A DNA stretch of 35,316 nt, taken from assembly GCA_009693705.1 (NCBI GenBank), contig SHWS01000013.1, positions 1 to 35,316 on the forward strand, given 5' to 3'. Below, in pieces: positions 16,427-25,760 of the stretch; position 1 is the first letter of the stretch; the number at the start of each line of letters is the position of its first letter. The stretch is from Pelagibacteraceae bacterium (lineage in GTDB: Bacteria; Pseudomonadota; Alphaproteobacteria; Pelagibacterales; Pelagibacteraceae). Position numbers and translations under genes: made by a program. The notes beneath the pieces were generated by a model. It searched no databases. It saw only the letters and a list, made by a program, of their open reading frames with translations, and was not told where the DNA came from.

Positions 16427-17521
16427 TGGATAATAAATATTTAAATATAAAACAAGAATTAGAAAAAATTAATATTAGGATTAAGGAGTATCTTTGAAAA
16501 AAATAATATTTATTTAAAGTTACAAGATCACAATAAAAAAATGGCCGATATAAATTTTTGGCATGATAAAAATTTATCAAAAAATATAATAAAAGAAAAA
16601 AAACTATTTGAAGAATTAGTTAATTCTTTTAAAAACTCGACTCAACAATTAAAAGACCTAGATGATTTACATGAACTAGCAAATAATGAAAATAATTTGT
16701 CTGTCCAAAATGAAGTTATACAAAATATAAAAGATTTAAAAAAAATTGTAAAAAAAAATGAAATAAAATGTTTCTTATCTAAGGAATCAGACTCTTTAGA
16801 CTGCTACATCGAAATTCATGCTGGAGCTGGTGGCACAGAGAGTCAAGATTGGGCTGATATGTTGAGAAGAATGTATCTCAAGTGGGCTGATCATAAAAAA
16901 TTTAAGTCAGATTTAATTAGTGAGCATAGAGGAGATGAAGCAGGGATTAAATCTACAACAATCAAAATAGAAGGCGACTATGTGTTTGGCTGGTTAAAAA
17001 ATGAGTCAGGAATTCATAGATTAGTAAGAATTTCACCTTTTGATTCTGGAGCAAGAAGGCATACTAGTTTCGCTAGTGTATGGGTCTATCCTGTTGTCGA
17101 TGAAAATATTAATATAGAGGTCTTGGAAAAAGATTTAAGAATTGATACTTATCGATCCAGCGGAGCAGGAGGACAGCACGTTAATACTACCGATAGTGCC
17201 GTTAGAATAACTCATATTCCATCAAAAATTGTTGTACAATGCCAAAATCAAAGATCGCAACATAAAAACAAAGAAACCTGCATGAATATGCTTAAAGCAA
17301 GACTTTATGATTATGAAATGAAAAAAAAAGAACAAGCTAGTGAAAATTCTGAGGAATCAAAATCTGAAATTGGATGGGGACACCAAATAAGATCATATGT
17401 TTTACAGCCCTATAGATTGGTAAAAGATAATAGAACAAATTTTGAAAGCACAAGTCCTGAAAAAGTTTTGGACGGACAAATAGATGAATTTTTAGAACAA
17501 TCTCTTTATCAAATTAAATGA
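16426..17521 (+). CDS. prfB: Peptide chain release factor 2, with programmed +1 frameshift
   Basis: RF2 is encoded in two frames. Codons 1-23 run from ATG 16426 (MDNKYLNIKQELEKI) to CTT 16492-16494 and meet TGA at 16495-16497. Skipping base 16495 continues with GAA at 16496 to the stop at 17521, giving 364 residues, next to 365 in E. coli. Reading only the second frame from ATG 16541 would lose the first 38 residues. The stop-recognition tripeptide Ser-Pro-Phe is at about 203-205, and the catalytic GGQ is at about 248-250 in SSGAGGQHVNTTDSA. It releases peptides at UGA and UAA. It sits between the PBP1A gene (TAATG overlap) and an AsmA-like gene (ATGA overlap). Confidence 0.95.
16484..16497 (+). 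promoter_or_regulatory. prfB: prfB programmed +1 frameshift site
   Basis: The site reads AGGAG-TAT-CTT-TGA: an internal Shine-Dalgarno-like AGGAG (16484-16488), a 3-base spacer, the slippery CTT codon and the in-frame TGA (16495-16497). This is the arrangement of the classical RF2 autoregulatory site (AGGGGG-TAT-CTT-TGA in E. coli). The base after the stop is A instead of C. When RF2 is scarce, termination at UGA is slow and ribosomes slip +1, making more RF2. Confidence 0.95.
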
Positions 17522-19938
17522 AAAGATTAATAATTATATCTACTTTTTTAACTTTTTTTATTTTTGGCATAATAATTGGTTACTTTAGTTTGATAGGTCT
17601 TGAAACTAATTTATTTAATAATCAAATTAAAAAAAATATTTATAAAATTGATAAAAATTTAGATCTGGAGTTAAAAAAAGTTAAAATAATTTTTAATCCT
17701 CTAAAATTTGAAATTAACGCCAAATCAATTGGTCCAAAAATAAAATATAAAAACAAAATTATCGAACTTGAAAAAATAAATACACAAATTTCGTTAGTAT
17801 CATTGATTAAAAAAAATTTAGCATCAACTAGTTTGCAAATTTCAACAAAATCAATAAATTTAATTGATCTTAAAGAATTTCTTGCAGTTATTAAAGATAG
17901 ACCAGAGTTAGATTTTTTAGAAAGCAATGCTTTTAATGGATTTTTGATTGCTGATATCCAATTAAATTTTGATGAAAATGGAAAAATAGTTGATGATTAT
18001 AAAATTAGCGGAAACCTAAAAGAAGGAAGCATTGATTTATTCGAAAAGTACAATTTAAAAAAAATTAACTTTTTATTCGACCTAAAAAATAAATTTTATA
18101 ATTTTCAAAATATAAATTTCTCATTAAATGAAAATAAATTTTTATCTGAAGAGCTTAAAATAACAAACAATATTAGTGATTTCTTTTTCGAAGGAAAAAT
18201 CAAAAATGAAACATTAAACGTAAACAAAGATTATATTGACAATATAATTAATTTGAAAGATCTAAACTTAAATTTTAAAAAAATTAGTTTTAGTTCAATT
18301 AATAATTTTTCATTTAATCTAACTAATGAATTTAAATTCACAAATTTTAATTTAAAATCTGAAATTAAAGTTAATGAAATTGTATATAAAAAACCAATTT
18401 TAATTTCAAATTTATTTTCTGATAAAAGTGAGGATATTAGTTTAACAGATCATGATATTATATTAAATTATGTGGGTGATAATTTGTCAATTAGAGGATC
18501 TGGTAATCTTAAATTAGAGAGAGAAATAGACAAAATTGATTATGTTTTTTCAAAAAATGGAAAAAAAGTTAATCTTAACTCCAAAATTCAGTTAAATGAA
18601 CTAAATTTAAAAAAAAATCAATATTTGGTTGATTTTTTCCCAGAACTTGCAGACCAGATAAATTTAAAAAATCATCAAATTGACATTAATTATTTAGAAG
18701 AAAGTTTTTCTATAAATGGATCGGGTAAAATAAAAATACAAAATGAATTTGATGATATAATTTATTCAATTTCGAATAAAAAAAATAGTTATAAATTTAA
18801 AACGAATTTAACCCTTAACCAAAATTTATTTAAAGTCGATTTTTTAAATTATCAGAAGAAAAAAAAATCAGAAGCAAAACTATTTATCGAAGGTAATTTT
18901 GAAAAAAACAAGAATATTGTTTTTAATAAATTAAATATAACTGAAAGTGATAATAAAATTTTAATACAAAATCTAGTTCTAGATAACCTGTATAAATTTA
19001 TAAAAGTTGACTTAATAAATTTAAATTATCTTGACAGTTATAATAAAAAAAACCAATTAATCGTTCAAAAAAAAGAAGCCAATAATTACGAGATAAATGG
19101 TTCAAGCTTTAATGCTACTACTTTAATAAATAATTTATTAGAGGATACTGATCCACAAAAATCGAAAATTTTTAAAGAGGATTTATTTTTAACTTTAAAA
19201 ATAAACCAAGTATATATTGATGATGAAAGTTTATTAAAAGATTTAAATGGAAAAATTTCAATCAAAGATAGTGAAGCAAATACTGCTAATATTGATGCTT
19301 TTTTTGACGACAATACAAATTTTAAATATACAATAAATATTAATCAAAATGAAAAAGTAACAACTTTATTTTCTGCAAAAGCCAAACCATTTGTAAAGCG
19401 ATATAAATTTATTAAAGGTTTTGATGGAGGTTCTTTAGATTTCACTTCTATAAAATCAAACAATAATAATTCTGAATCAAAATTGAAGATCTATGATTTT
19501 AAACTTAACGAGTTGCCTGCTTTAACTAAGCTGTTAACTTTAGCTTCACTTAAAGGAATTTCAGATTTATTGAGTGGAGAGGGTATTAGTTTTAAAGAGC
19601 TTGAAATGAATTTTCAAAATAATGGAAACCTAATGACTATTAATGAATTGTATGCAATAGGTCCGTCAATTTCGGTACTAATGGATGGATATATAGAAAA
19701 GCAAAAACTTGTTAGTTTAAGTGGTACTTTGGTACCAGCAGCAACAGTTAATAAAGTAATTGGTTACATTCCTGTATTCGGCAAAATTTTAGTAGGCTCA
19801 CAAATAGGCGAGGGAATTTTTGGTGTAAGTTTTAAAATTAAAGGTCCTCCTAAAAATCTAGAAACTACAGTTAATCCTATAAAAACTCTTACTCCTAGAT
19901 TTATAACAAGAACTTTAGAAAAAATTAAAAACTATTAA
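17518..19938 (+). CDS. Large AsmA-like (DUF3971/YhdP-type) envelope protein
   Basis: An 806-residue protein with one N-terminal membrane anchor (residues about 4-24) and a long beta-rich periplasmic part. The C-terminal 150 residues (LLTLASLKGISDLLSGEGI, then LSGTLVPAATVNKVIGYIPV, GKILVGSQIGEGIF, SFKIKGPPKNLETTVNP) match the AsmA-like C-terminal domain of the YhdP/DUF3971 group, whose members are linked to phospholipid transport between membranes. Residues about 305-362 and 383-440 form an internal repeat (both containing a '(I/L)NY...(S)(I/F)xGSGxxK' pattern). It overlaps prfB by ATGA, and the convergent tyrS by 4 bases. The exact role in this organism is inferred. Confidence 0.75.
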   Translation: MKRLIIISTFLTFFIFGIIIGYFSLIGLETNLFNNQIKKNIYKIDKNLDLELKKVKIIFNPLKFEINAKSIGPKIKYKNKIIELEKINTQISLVSLIKKNLASTSLQISTKSINLIDLKEFLAVIKDRPELDFLESNAFNGFLIADIQLNFDENGKIVDDYKISGNLKEGSIDLFEKYNLKKINFLFDLKNKFYNFQNINFSLNENKFLSEELKITNNISDFFFEGKIKNETLNVNKDYIDNIINLKDLNLNFKKISFSSINNFSFNLTNEFKFTNFNLKSEIKVNEIVYKKPILISNLFSDKSEDISLTDHDIILNYVGDNLSIRGSGNLKLEREIDKIDYVFSKNGKKVNLNSKIQLNELNLKKNQYLVDFFPELADQINLKNHQIDINYLEESFSINGSGKIKIQNEFDDIIYSISNKKNSYKFKTNLTLNQNLFKVDFLNYQKKKKSEAKLFIEGNFEKNKNIVFNKLNITESDNKILIQNLVLDNLYKFIKVDLINLNYLDSYNKKNQLIVQKKEANNYEINGSSFNATTLINNLLEDTDPQKSKIFKEDLFLTLKINQVYIDDESLLKDLNGKISIKDSEANTANIDAFFDDNTNFKYTININQNEKVTTLFSAKAKPFVKRYKFIKGFDGGSLDFTSIKSNNNNSESKLKIYDFKLNELPALTKLLTLASLKGISDLLSGEGISFKELEMNFQNNGNLMTINELYAIGPSISVLMDGYIEKQKLVSLSGTLVPAATVNKVIGYIPVFGKILVGSQIGEGIFGVSFKIKGPPKNLETTVNPIKTLTPRFITRTLEKIKNY

Positions 19939-21164
19939 ATAAGTTCAATTTTAATATGTTTTTTTTTCCCAATAGAAAGTTTGACGAAATTGTCTATGAA
20001 TAATTGATTATTTATAATTAATTTTTCATCAGAAATTAGTTTATTATTTATTTTGATAGCGTTACCCTTTATTAGGCGTCTAATTTCACTTTTGGAGTTT
20101 TCTAGTTTAGATAAAATAACCAGATCAACAATATTAATTTCTTGATTTAAATTTTTTATTTTAATTTTAATAGAAGGAAGATTAGAACCAGTGTTGGTTA
20201 TGGAAAACGCCTCTTTAGCAATATTTTCGGACTCCATAGCTGCTATTTCACCGTACAACATAGCTGTCGCTTTATTTGCTAGTAATTTTTTTAAATTATT
20301 AATGTTATCATTTTTCATTTTTTCGATATCGTTAATTTCAATTTCAGTAAAAATTTTTAAAAATCTAATTACATCCCTATCGTCAATATTTCTCCAAAAC
20401 TGCCAATAGTCATAAACTGGCAGAAATTTTTTATCTAACCAAATAGCACCATTTTCTGTTTTTCCCATTTTAGTACCAGAGGCTAAAGTGATTAAAGGTG
20501 TAGTTAATCCATAACTTTGATTATTAGAATATCTTTTAATTAGCTCAACACCATTTACTATATTACCCCATTGATCTGATCCACCAATTTGTAAAACACA
20601 ATTTTCATTTTTATTAAGCTCCAAGAAATCATATGCTTGTAATATCATGTAATTAAATTCCATATAGCTTAGTGATTGTTCTCTATCAAGTCTAACTTTT
20701 ACACTATCAAATGTTAGCATTTTGTTAATAGTAAAATGTTTGCCAATATCTCTTAAAAACGAAATATAATTTAAATTTTTTAACCAGGAATAGTTATTTA
20801 CAAATATTGGTTTTGTTTTAGGGTTATTGTTATCTAAAAATTTTTTTAATATATTTTGAATATTTTTAATATTTTTTTCTATTTCTTCTTCATCTAAAAT
20901 TTTTCTTGTTTTATCTTTTCCTGACGGATCTCCAATCCGTGTAGTTCCTCCACCCAAAAGCACTATAGGACGATGCCCATTCTTTTGTAATAATCTTAAA
21001 CACATTATTTGAAGTAAGCTTCCAACATGTAAACTTTCAGCTGTACAATCAAAACCTATATAAGCCTTAATAGATTCTTTATCCAATAATTTAGACAGCT
21101 CCTCTTCATTGGTGCATTGATAGAAGAAACCTCTATCTTTAAATTCTTTTAAAAATTTATTCAT
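19935..21164 (-). CDS. tyrS: Tyrosyl-tRNA synthetase
   Basis: A 409-residue class I synthetase that charges tRNA-Tyr. The HIGH-like HVGS is at residues 46-49 in GFDCTAESLHVGSL, the KMSKS loop appears as KMGKT at 232-236, and YMILQAYDF and GGSDQWGN are the tyrosine-binding blocks. The C-terminal S4 domain (about 345-405) binds the tRNA. I chose ATG 21164 (MNKFLKEFKDRGF). A longer reading frame with an ATG at 21278 adds a hydrophobic 38-residue piece with no family counterpart that overlaps the divergent anmK. Confidence 0.96.
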   Translation of the reverse strand: MNKFLKEFKDRGFFYQCTNEEELSKLLDKESIKAYIGFDCTAESLHVGSLLQIMCLRLLQKNGHRPIVLLGGGTTRIGDPSGKDKTRKILDEEEIEKNIKNIQNILKKFLDNNNPKTKPIFVNNYSWLKNLNYISFLRDIGKHFTINKMLTFDSVKVRLDREQSLSYMEFNYMILQAYDFLELNKNENCVLQIGGSDQWGNIVNGVELIKRYSNNQSYGLTTPLITLASGTKMGKTENGAIWLDKKFLPVYDYWQFWRNIDDRDVIRFLKIFTEIEINDIEKMKNDNINNLKKLLANKATAMLYGEIAAMESENIAKEAFSITNTGSNLPSIKIKIKNLNQEINIVDLVILSKLENSKSEIRRLIKGNAIKINNKLISDEKLIINNQLFIDNFVKLSIGKKKHIKIELI

Positions 21165-21211
21165 AAGTCTATAATTCCACAATATACAAATTTTAATAAA
21201 AAAAAATAATA

Positions 21212-22363
21212 ATGGAAAAAAAAATTTATACAGCCATAGGTTTAATGAGCGGCACATCAATGGATGGTGTAGATGCATCGATAATTAGATCAGATGGCTT
21301 TAATCATTTTGAGAATATTTTAGATAAATATTATGAATTTGATGAAAAACTATATGAAAAATTAGTTAATTTAAGAAATTTGGTTTTAATTAAAGACGAT
21401 TTAAACACTCATTCAAATAAATTAGCTACTTTAGAAAAAGAAATAACAATTTTTCATAGTGAAATAGTTAATAATATTATCTCTAATCATAAAAATAATA
21501 TTGATCTGATTGGATTTCATGGTCAAACTATTTATCATAACCCAACTCAGAAAATTTCCAAACAACTCGGCGATGGAAGATTATTATCTCAATTAACCAG
21601 AAAAAAAGTGGTTTATGATTTTAGACAAAAAGATTTGAAAAATGGAGGTCAGGGAGCTCCATTAACACCTATTTTTCATAGTTTGATTGCTCGCCATATC
21701 CATAATAAAAATTATGTCGAATACCCAATTAATATTTTAAATATCGGAGGAATTTCAAATATTACAAGAATTAATTCTAAAGATATTGAAGTATCGAACA
21801 ATATTGAAGCATACGATATAGGACCAGGAAATTGTTTAATAAATAATTGGATAAGAGAAAACTCTAACAAAAGATTTGATGAAAATGGCTTAATAGCTAA
21901 ATCAGGAAAAATTAATAAAAATTTATTAAATCAGGCATTAGAAAATTTTAATATAAATTCTTATAACAATTCTTTAGATGTAAAAGATTTTGATATTTCT
22001 TTTGCAAGAGGTTTGTCTTGTGAAGACGGTTGTGCAACAATAACTAATTTTACAGCTTTTTTAATTGCTGAAGGCATAAAATTTATTAATCAAAATGAAA
22101 GAAATATTGTTAGTAGATATTTAATTTGTGGTGGAGGAAGAAAAAATTCTTTTTTAATTGAAACTATTAAAGATTACTTATCTGGTTTTAATAATTTGAT
22201 TTTAGAATCTATCGATAATTATAACTTAAATGGGGATTATATTGAATCTCAAGCATTTGGCTTTCTTGGCATAAGATCTTTGTTAAATTTACCAATTTCT
22301 TTTCCTAAAACTACAAGATGTAAAAGTCCCACATCTGGAGGTATTTTAATTAAAAATTATTAA
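21212..22363 (+). CDS. anmK: Anhydro-N-acetylmuramic acid kinase
   Basis: A 383-residue sugar kinase that hydrolyses and phosphorylates anhMurNAc released from peptidoglycan to MurNAc-6-phosphate in the cytoplasm. LMSGTSMDGVDASII is the N-terminal ATP-binding signature. GFHGQTIYHNP, ILNIGGISNIT, DIGPGNCLINNWI and ICGGGRKNSF complete the family pattern. The tyrS/anmK divergent pair (47 bases apart) is widespread in Alphaproteobacteria. The next steps of cell-wall recycling (murQ, nagZ) are not in the window. It ends 4 bases inside the convergent hydrolase gene. Confidence 0.96.
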   Translation: MEKKIYTAIGLMSGTSMDGVDASIIRSDGFNHFENILDKYYEFDEKLYEKLVNLRNLVLIKDDLNTHSNKLATLEKEITIFHSEIVNNIISNHKNNIDLIGFHGQTIYHNPTQKISKQLGDGRLLSQLTRKKVVYDFRQKDLKNGGQGAPLTPIFHSLIARHIHNKNYVEYPINILNIGGISNITRINSKDIEVSNNIEAYDIGPGNCLINNWIRENSNKRFDENGLIAKSGKINKNLLNQALENFNINSYNNSLDVKDFDISFARGLSCEDGCATITNFTAFLIAEGIKFINQNERNIVSRYLICGGGRKNSFLIETIKDYLSGFNNLILESIDNYNLNGDYIESQAFGFLGIRSLLNLPISFPKTTRCKSPTSGGILIKNY

Positions 22364-23016
22364 TATAAAGCAGTTTCTTTTTTAATATATTTATCTAAGT
22401 ATTTAACAAAGATAGCTTCATTTTTTGCAAAGAAATGATTTCCATCAGCAATAGCCTGAAACTCAATTTTAATACCTTTTTGAGAACTTAATCTTTTATC
22501 TAGTTCTACAATATATTCATTAGGAACCAATTCATCTTTTTTTCCGTAAATTATCATTCCTGAAGTTGGGCAAGGAGACAAAAAGGAAAAATCATAAACA
22601 TTTGGTTGAGGTGATATTGCAATAAATCTGTTTATCTCAGGTCTACGCATTAATAATTGCATTGCGATTAGTGAACCAAAGGAAAAGCCTGATACCCAAC
22701 ATTGACAATTGTCAAAATTCTCCCTTTCTAACCAATCCAAGGCAGCCGCTGCATCCGCAAGTTCTCCTTGACCATTATCAAACTCTCCATCACTTTTTCC
22801 AACTCCCCTAAAATTTACCCTACAAACTGAAAAATCATTTTCCATGAATGTGCGAAAAGTATCAACAACTACTTTATTATTCATTGTTCCTCCATATTGA
22901 GGATGAGGCTGCAAAACTAAAGCAATAGGTGATGTATTTTTTTTACTTTTGAAGTACTTGGCTTCCAATCTTCCTGCAGGGCCCGGAATAAATATTTCTA
23001 AAATTTTGTTATTCAT
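22360..23016 (-). CDS. Alpha/beta hydrolase (COG2945-like), substrate unknown
   Basis: A 218-residue single-domain hydrolase. The catalytic triad is visible: Ser112 in the nucleophile elbow GFSFGS, Asp161 in YGKKDELVP, and His194 in DGNHFFA. The oxyanion region HPQYGGTMNNK and NFRGVGKSDG fit this small cytoplasmic family. Alphaproteobacteria often keep a relative of this gene just upstream of, and divergent from, the iscR-suf genes, as here, but no functional link to Fe-S assembly is established from sequence. The substrate is unknown. Confidence 0.85.
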   Translation of the reverse strand: MNNKILEIFIPGPAGRLEAKYFKSKKNTSPIALVLQPHPQYGGTMNNKVVVDTFRTFMENDFSVCRVNFRGVGKSDGEFDNGQGELADAAAALDWLERENFDNCQCWVSGFSFGSLIAMQLLMRRPEINRFIAISPQPNVYDFSFLSPCPTSGMIIYGKKDELVPNEYIVELDKRLSSQKGIKIEFQAIADGNHFFAKNEAIFVKYLDKYIKKETALY

Positions 23017-23099
23017 ATGTGTTAATGATTATTATTCTCAAAAAAAAATTACGTTTATCACATGTCTGAGACAAAATGCTATTTTTTTTTGTAAAATGT

Positions 23100-23124
23100 A
23101 TACTTGACTGATTTAGTCAGGTAT
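23100..23124 (+). promoter_or_regulatory. Type 1 IscR operator overlapping the iscR-suf promoter
   Basis: A 25-base imperfect palindrome: ATACTTGACT, a 5-base centre GATTT, then AGTCAGGTAT. The half-sites agree at 9 of 10 positions, and the whole fits the E. coli Type 1 IscR consensus ATASYYGACTRWWWYAGTC followed by RRSTAT. It covers the -35 box, so holo-IscR should repress iscR and the suf genes when Fe-S supply is adequate. Confidence 0.88.
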
Positions 23125-23131
23125 GTATAAA
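23104..23131 (+). promoter_or_regulatory. Promoter of the iscR-suf operon
   Basis: TTGACT (23104-23109) and TATAAA (23126-23131) are separated by 16 bases. The -35 box is part of the IscR palindrome. The predicted start site is near 23138, which excludes an in-frame ATG at 23123 and supports ATG 23156 for iscR. Confidence 0.75.
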
Positions 23132-23155
23132 AACACAACAAAAACAAACAATAAT

Positions 23156-23581
23156 ATGAAACTAACTTCTAAAGGAAGATACGCGGTAATGGCATTAGCT
23201 GACATGGCTCAATTTAACAACGTTAACCCAGTATCTTTAAGAGATATTTCCTTGCGACAGGGGATATCATTGGTTTTTTTAGAACAGATTTTTTCAAAAT
23301 TAAAAAAAAATGAAATTGTTAGAAGTATTCGAGGAACTCAAGGAGGATATGTATTAAATGGAAATCCGTCTCAGATAAAGCTAACCAAAATTCTTAATGC
23401 TGTAAATGAAGAAGTTAAAACTGTGCAATGTAAAAAAGAATCTAAAAAAGGTTGTAATGGAAAATTAACAAAATGTATTACCCACAATTTATGGGATGAA
23501 TTAGAGATTCATATTAATGATTTTTTTGAAAAAAAAAGTTTACAGGATTTAATTAAAAATAATACAGAACAAAGAATATAA
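23156..23581 (+). CDS. iscR: IscR-type Rrf2 regulator of Fe-S biogenesis
   Basis: A 141-residue winged-helix repressor. [18 protein letters not shown] is the family opening, residues about 26-66 are the recognition and wing region ([26 protein letters not shown]), and the [2Fe-2S] ligands are Cys92, Cys100, Cys107 and His110 (E. coli C92, C98, C104, H107). A 33-base longer frame from ATG 23123 is rejected because that codon lies inside the promoter and operator. The gene is first in the operon with sufB starting one base after its stop, so IscR very likely controls its own operon. Confidence 0.95.
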   Translation: MKLTSKGRYAVMALADMAQFNNVNPVSLRDISLRQGISLVFLEQIFSKLKKNEIVRSIRGTQGGYVLNGNPSQIKLTKILNAVNEEVKTVQCKKESKKGCNGKLTKCITHNLWDELEIHINDFFEKKSLQDLIKNNTEQRI

Positions 23582-23582
23582 T

Positions 23583-25025
23583 ATGAATTCCATAGAAAAA
23601 AATATAGATAATTTAAAAGATTATAAATACGGCTTTATAACTGATATTGAAAATATTAGAGCTCCAAAAGGATTAAATGAAGATACAATAAAATTTATTT
23701 CTAATATTAAAAAAGAGCCAAAATGGATGCTTGATTTTAGGATTAAAGCATTTGAGAGATTAAAATTATTAAAAGAGCCGAATTGGCAAAAGCCGAAATT
23801 TCCGAAAATAGATTATCAAGATTTATATTATTATTCAGCACCAAAAAGTATGGATGATAAACCTAAAAGCTTAGATGAATTAGATCCAAAACTTTTAGAA
23901 ACTTATAAAAAACTTGGAATACCACTTCAAGAACAAGCTAGATTAAATGGAATTGCTATAGATGCAGTGTTTGATTCAGTATCAGTTGCAACAACTTTTA
24001 AAGAAGAATTGATAAAACAAGGGATCATTTTTTGTTCAATGTCTGAAGCAATTCAAAAACATTCTGAATTGGTTAGAAAATATCTAGGATCAGTAATTCC
24101 AATAACTGATCATTTTTATGCAACTCTTAATTCAGCAGTTTTCACAGATGGATCTTTTGTTTACATACCAGAAGGAATTAGATGTCCAATGGAACTCTCT
24201 ACTTACTTTAGAATAAACGCTTCAGAGACCGGACAATTTGAAAGAACTCTAATCATAGCAGATAAAGGAAGTTATGTAAGTTATCTTGAGGGATGTACCG
24301 CACCAATGAGAGATAAAAATCAACTGCATGCAGCAAATGTTGAATTAATTGCTCTTGATGATGCTGAAATAAAATATTCCACTGTTCAAAATTGGTATCC
24401 TGGGGATAAAAATGGCAAAGGTGGAATTTATAATTTTGTAACTAAACGTGGTTTGTGTAAAGGAAAAAATTCTAAAATTTCATGGACCCAGGTAGAAACT
24501 GGTTCTGCTATAACGTGGAAATATCCAAGTTGTATTTTAAAAGGAGATAATTCTGTTGGTGAGTTTTATTCAATAGCAATTACCAATAATTATCAGATGG
24601 CTGACACAGGAACTAAAATGATCCATCTTGGAAAAAATACCAGAAGCAAGATTATATCAAAAGGAATTTCAGCAGGAAATTCTGACATGATGTATCGAGG
24701 TTTGGTTGATATTTCAGCTAGAGCTGATAATTCTAGAAATTTTACGCAGTGTGATTCTCTGTTAATGGGAAATAAGTGTGGTGCACATACTATTCCCTAC
24801 ATTAAAAATAAAAATTCAAAATCTAAGATAGAGCATGAAGCGACAACATCAAAAATTAGCGATGAACAATTGTATTATTGCAAACAAAGGGGACTAAACA
24901 GCGAAGAAGCAATTAGTTTAATTGTTAATGGGTTTTGTAAAGAAGTTTTACAGCAATTGCCAATGGAATTTGCAGTTGAAGCACAGAAATTAGTAGGAAT
25001 AAGTTTAGAAGGAAGTGTAGGTTAA
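23583..25025 (+). CDS. sufB: SufB, Fe-S cluster scaffold subunit
   Basis: A 480-residue beta-helix scaffold protein that builds clusters with SufC and SufD in the cytoplasm. [37 protein letters not shown] and [11 protein letters not shown] are typical. The C-terminal block with [17 protein letters not shown] and EHEATTSKI contains the conserved Cys and Glu used in cluster assembly. The length agrees with the family. It is second in the operon and abuts sufC exactly. Confidence 0.97.
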   Translation: MNSIEKNIDNLKDYKYGFITDIENIRAPKGLNEDTIKFISNIKKEPKWMLDFRIKAFERLKLLKEPNWQKPKFPKIDYQDLYYYSAPKSMDDKPKSLDELDPKLLETYKKLGIPLQEQARLNGIAIDAVFDSVSVATTFKEELIKQGIIFCSMSEAIQKHSELVRKYLGSVIPITDHFYATLNSAVFTDGSFVYIPEGIRCPMELSTYFRINASETGQFERTLIIADKGSYVSYLEGCTAPMRDKNQLHAANVELIALDDAEIKYSTVQNWYPGDKNGKGGIYNFVTKRGLCKGKNSKISWTQVETGSAITWKYPSCILKGDNSVGEFYSIAITNNYQMADTGTKMIHLGKNTRSKIISKGISAGNSDMMYRGLVDISARADNSRNFTQCDSLLMGNKCGAHTIPYIKNKNSKSKIEHEATTSKISDEQLYYCKQRGLNSEEAISLIVNGFCKEVLQQLPMEFAVEAQKLVGISLEGSVG

Positions 25026-25760
25026 ATGTTATCTATAAAAAATTTGAGAGCAAAAATTGATAATAAAGAAATTTTAAAAGGTTTAAATCTTAATATTAAC
25101 CCAGGTGAAGTTCATGCAATTATGGGCCCAAATGGATCTGGAAAAAGTACTTTATCCAATATTTTGACAGGAAAAAAAGGTTATGAAATCGAAGGAGAAG
25201 TAACTTTTGAAAAAGAAGATTTGTTAAAATTGGAGCCAGAAGAAAGAGCCCATAAGGGAATATTTTTGGCTTTTCAGTATCCTTTAGAAATTCCAGGAGT
25301 AAATACAAATATTTTTTTGAAAACTTCTATTAATGCAATTAAAAAAGCAAGAGGTGAAAAAGAATTGGATGCAATTGAATTTTTAAAATTAATAAAAAAA
25401 AAATCAGCAGATTTGAAATTTGATGAAAAAATTTTAAGTCGTCAGCTAAATGTAGGTTTTTCTGGTGGTGAAAAAAAGAAAAATGAAATTCTTCAAATGT
25501 CAATTTTAAATCCTAAGTTAGCAATTTTGGATGAAACAGACTCTGGTCTTGATATTGACGCTTTAAGGGTAGTATCTGAAGGTGTTAATACTCTTCGAAA
25601 TCAAAATAATGCGTTTTTAATAATTACACATTATCAAAGATTATTAGATTATGTCATACCCGATTATGTTCATGTTTTAAAAAATGGACAAATCATAAAA
25701 TCTGGAGGACCAGAATTAGCCAAAAATTTAGAAAAATTAGGCTACAAGGATTTTAATTAA
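25026..25760 (+). CDS. sufC: SufC, ABC-type ATPase of the SUF complex
   Basis: A 244-residue ATPase. Walker A is MGPNGSGKSTLSN (about residues 36-47), the signature loop is VGFSGGEKKKNEILQM, Walker B with its Glu is LAILDETDSGLDID, and the switch His is in LIITHYQRLL. It drives conformational change of SufBD during cluster assembly and has no membrane partner. Its stop shares a base with the sufD start (TAATG). Confidence 0.97.
   Translation: MLSIKNLRAKIDNKEILKGLNLNINPGEVHAIMGPNGSGKSTLSNILTGKKGYEIEGEVTFEKEDLLKLEPEERAHKGIFLAFQYPLEIPGVNTNIFLKTSINAIKKARGEKELDAIEFLKLIKKKSADLKFDEKILSRQLNVGFSGGEKKKNEILQMSILNPKLAILDETDSGLDIDALRVVSEGVNTLRNQNNAFLIITHYQRLLDYVIPDYVHVLKNGQIIKSGGPELAKNLEKLGYKDFN

Noticed and set aside
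21165-21278. N-terminal extension of tyrS
   Set aside because: The extra 38 residues have no family counterpart, and overlap the anmK start.
23123-23155. 11-codon N-terminal extension of iscR
   Set aside because: The upstream ATG lies within the IscR operator and promoter, before the predicted transcript start.
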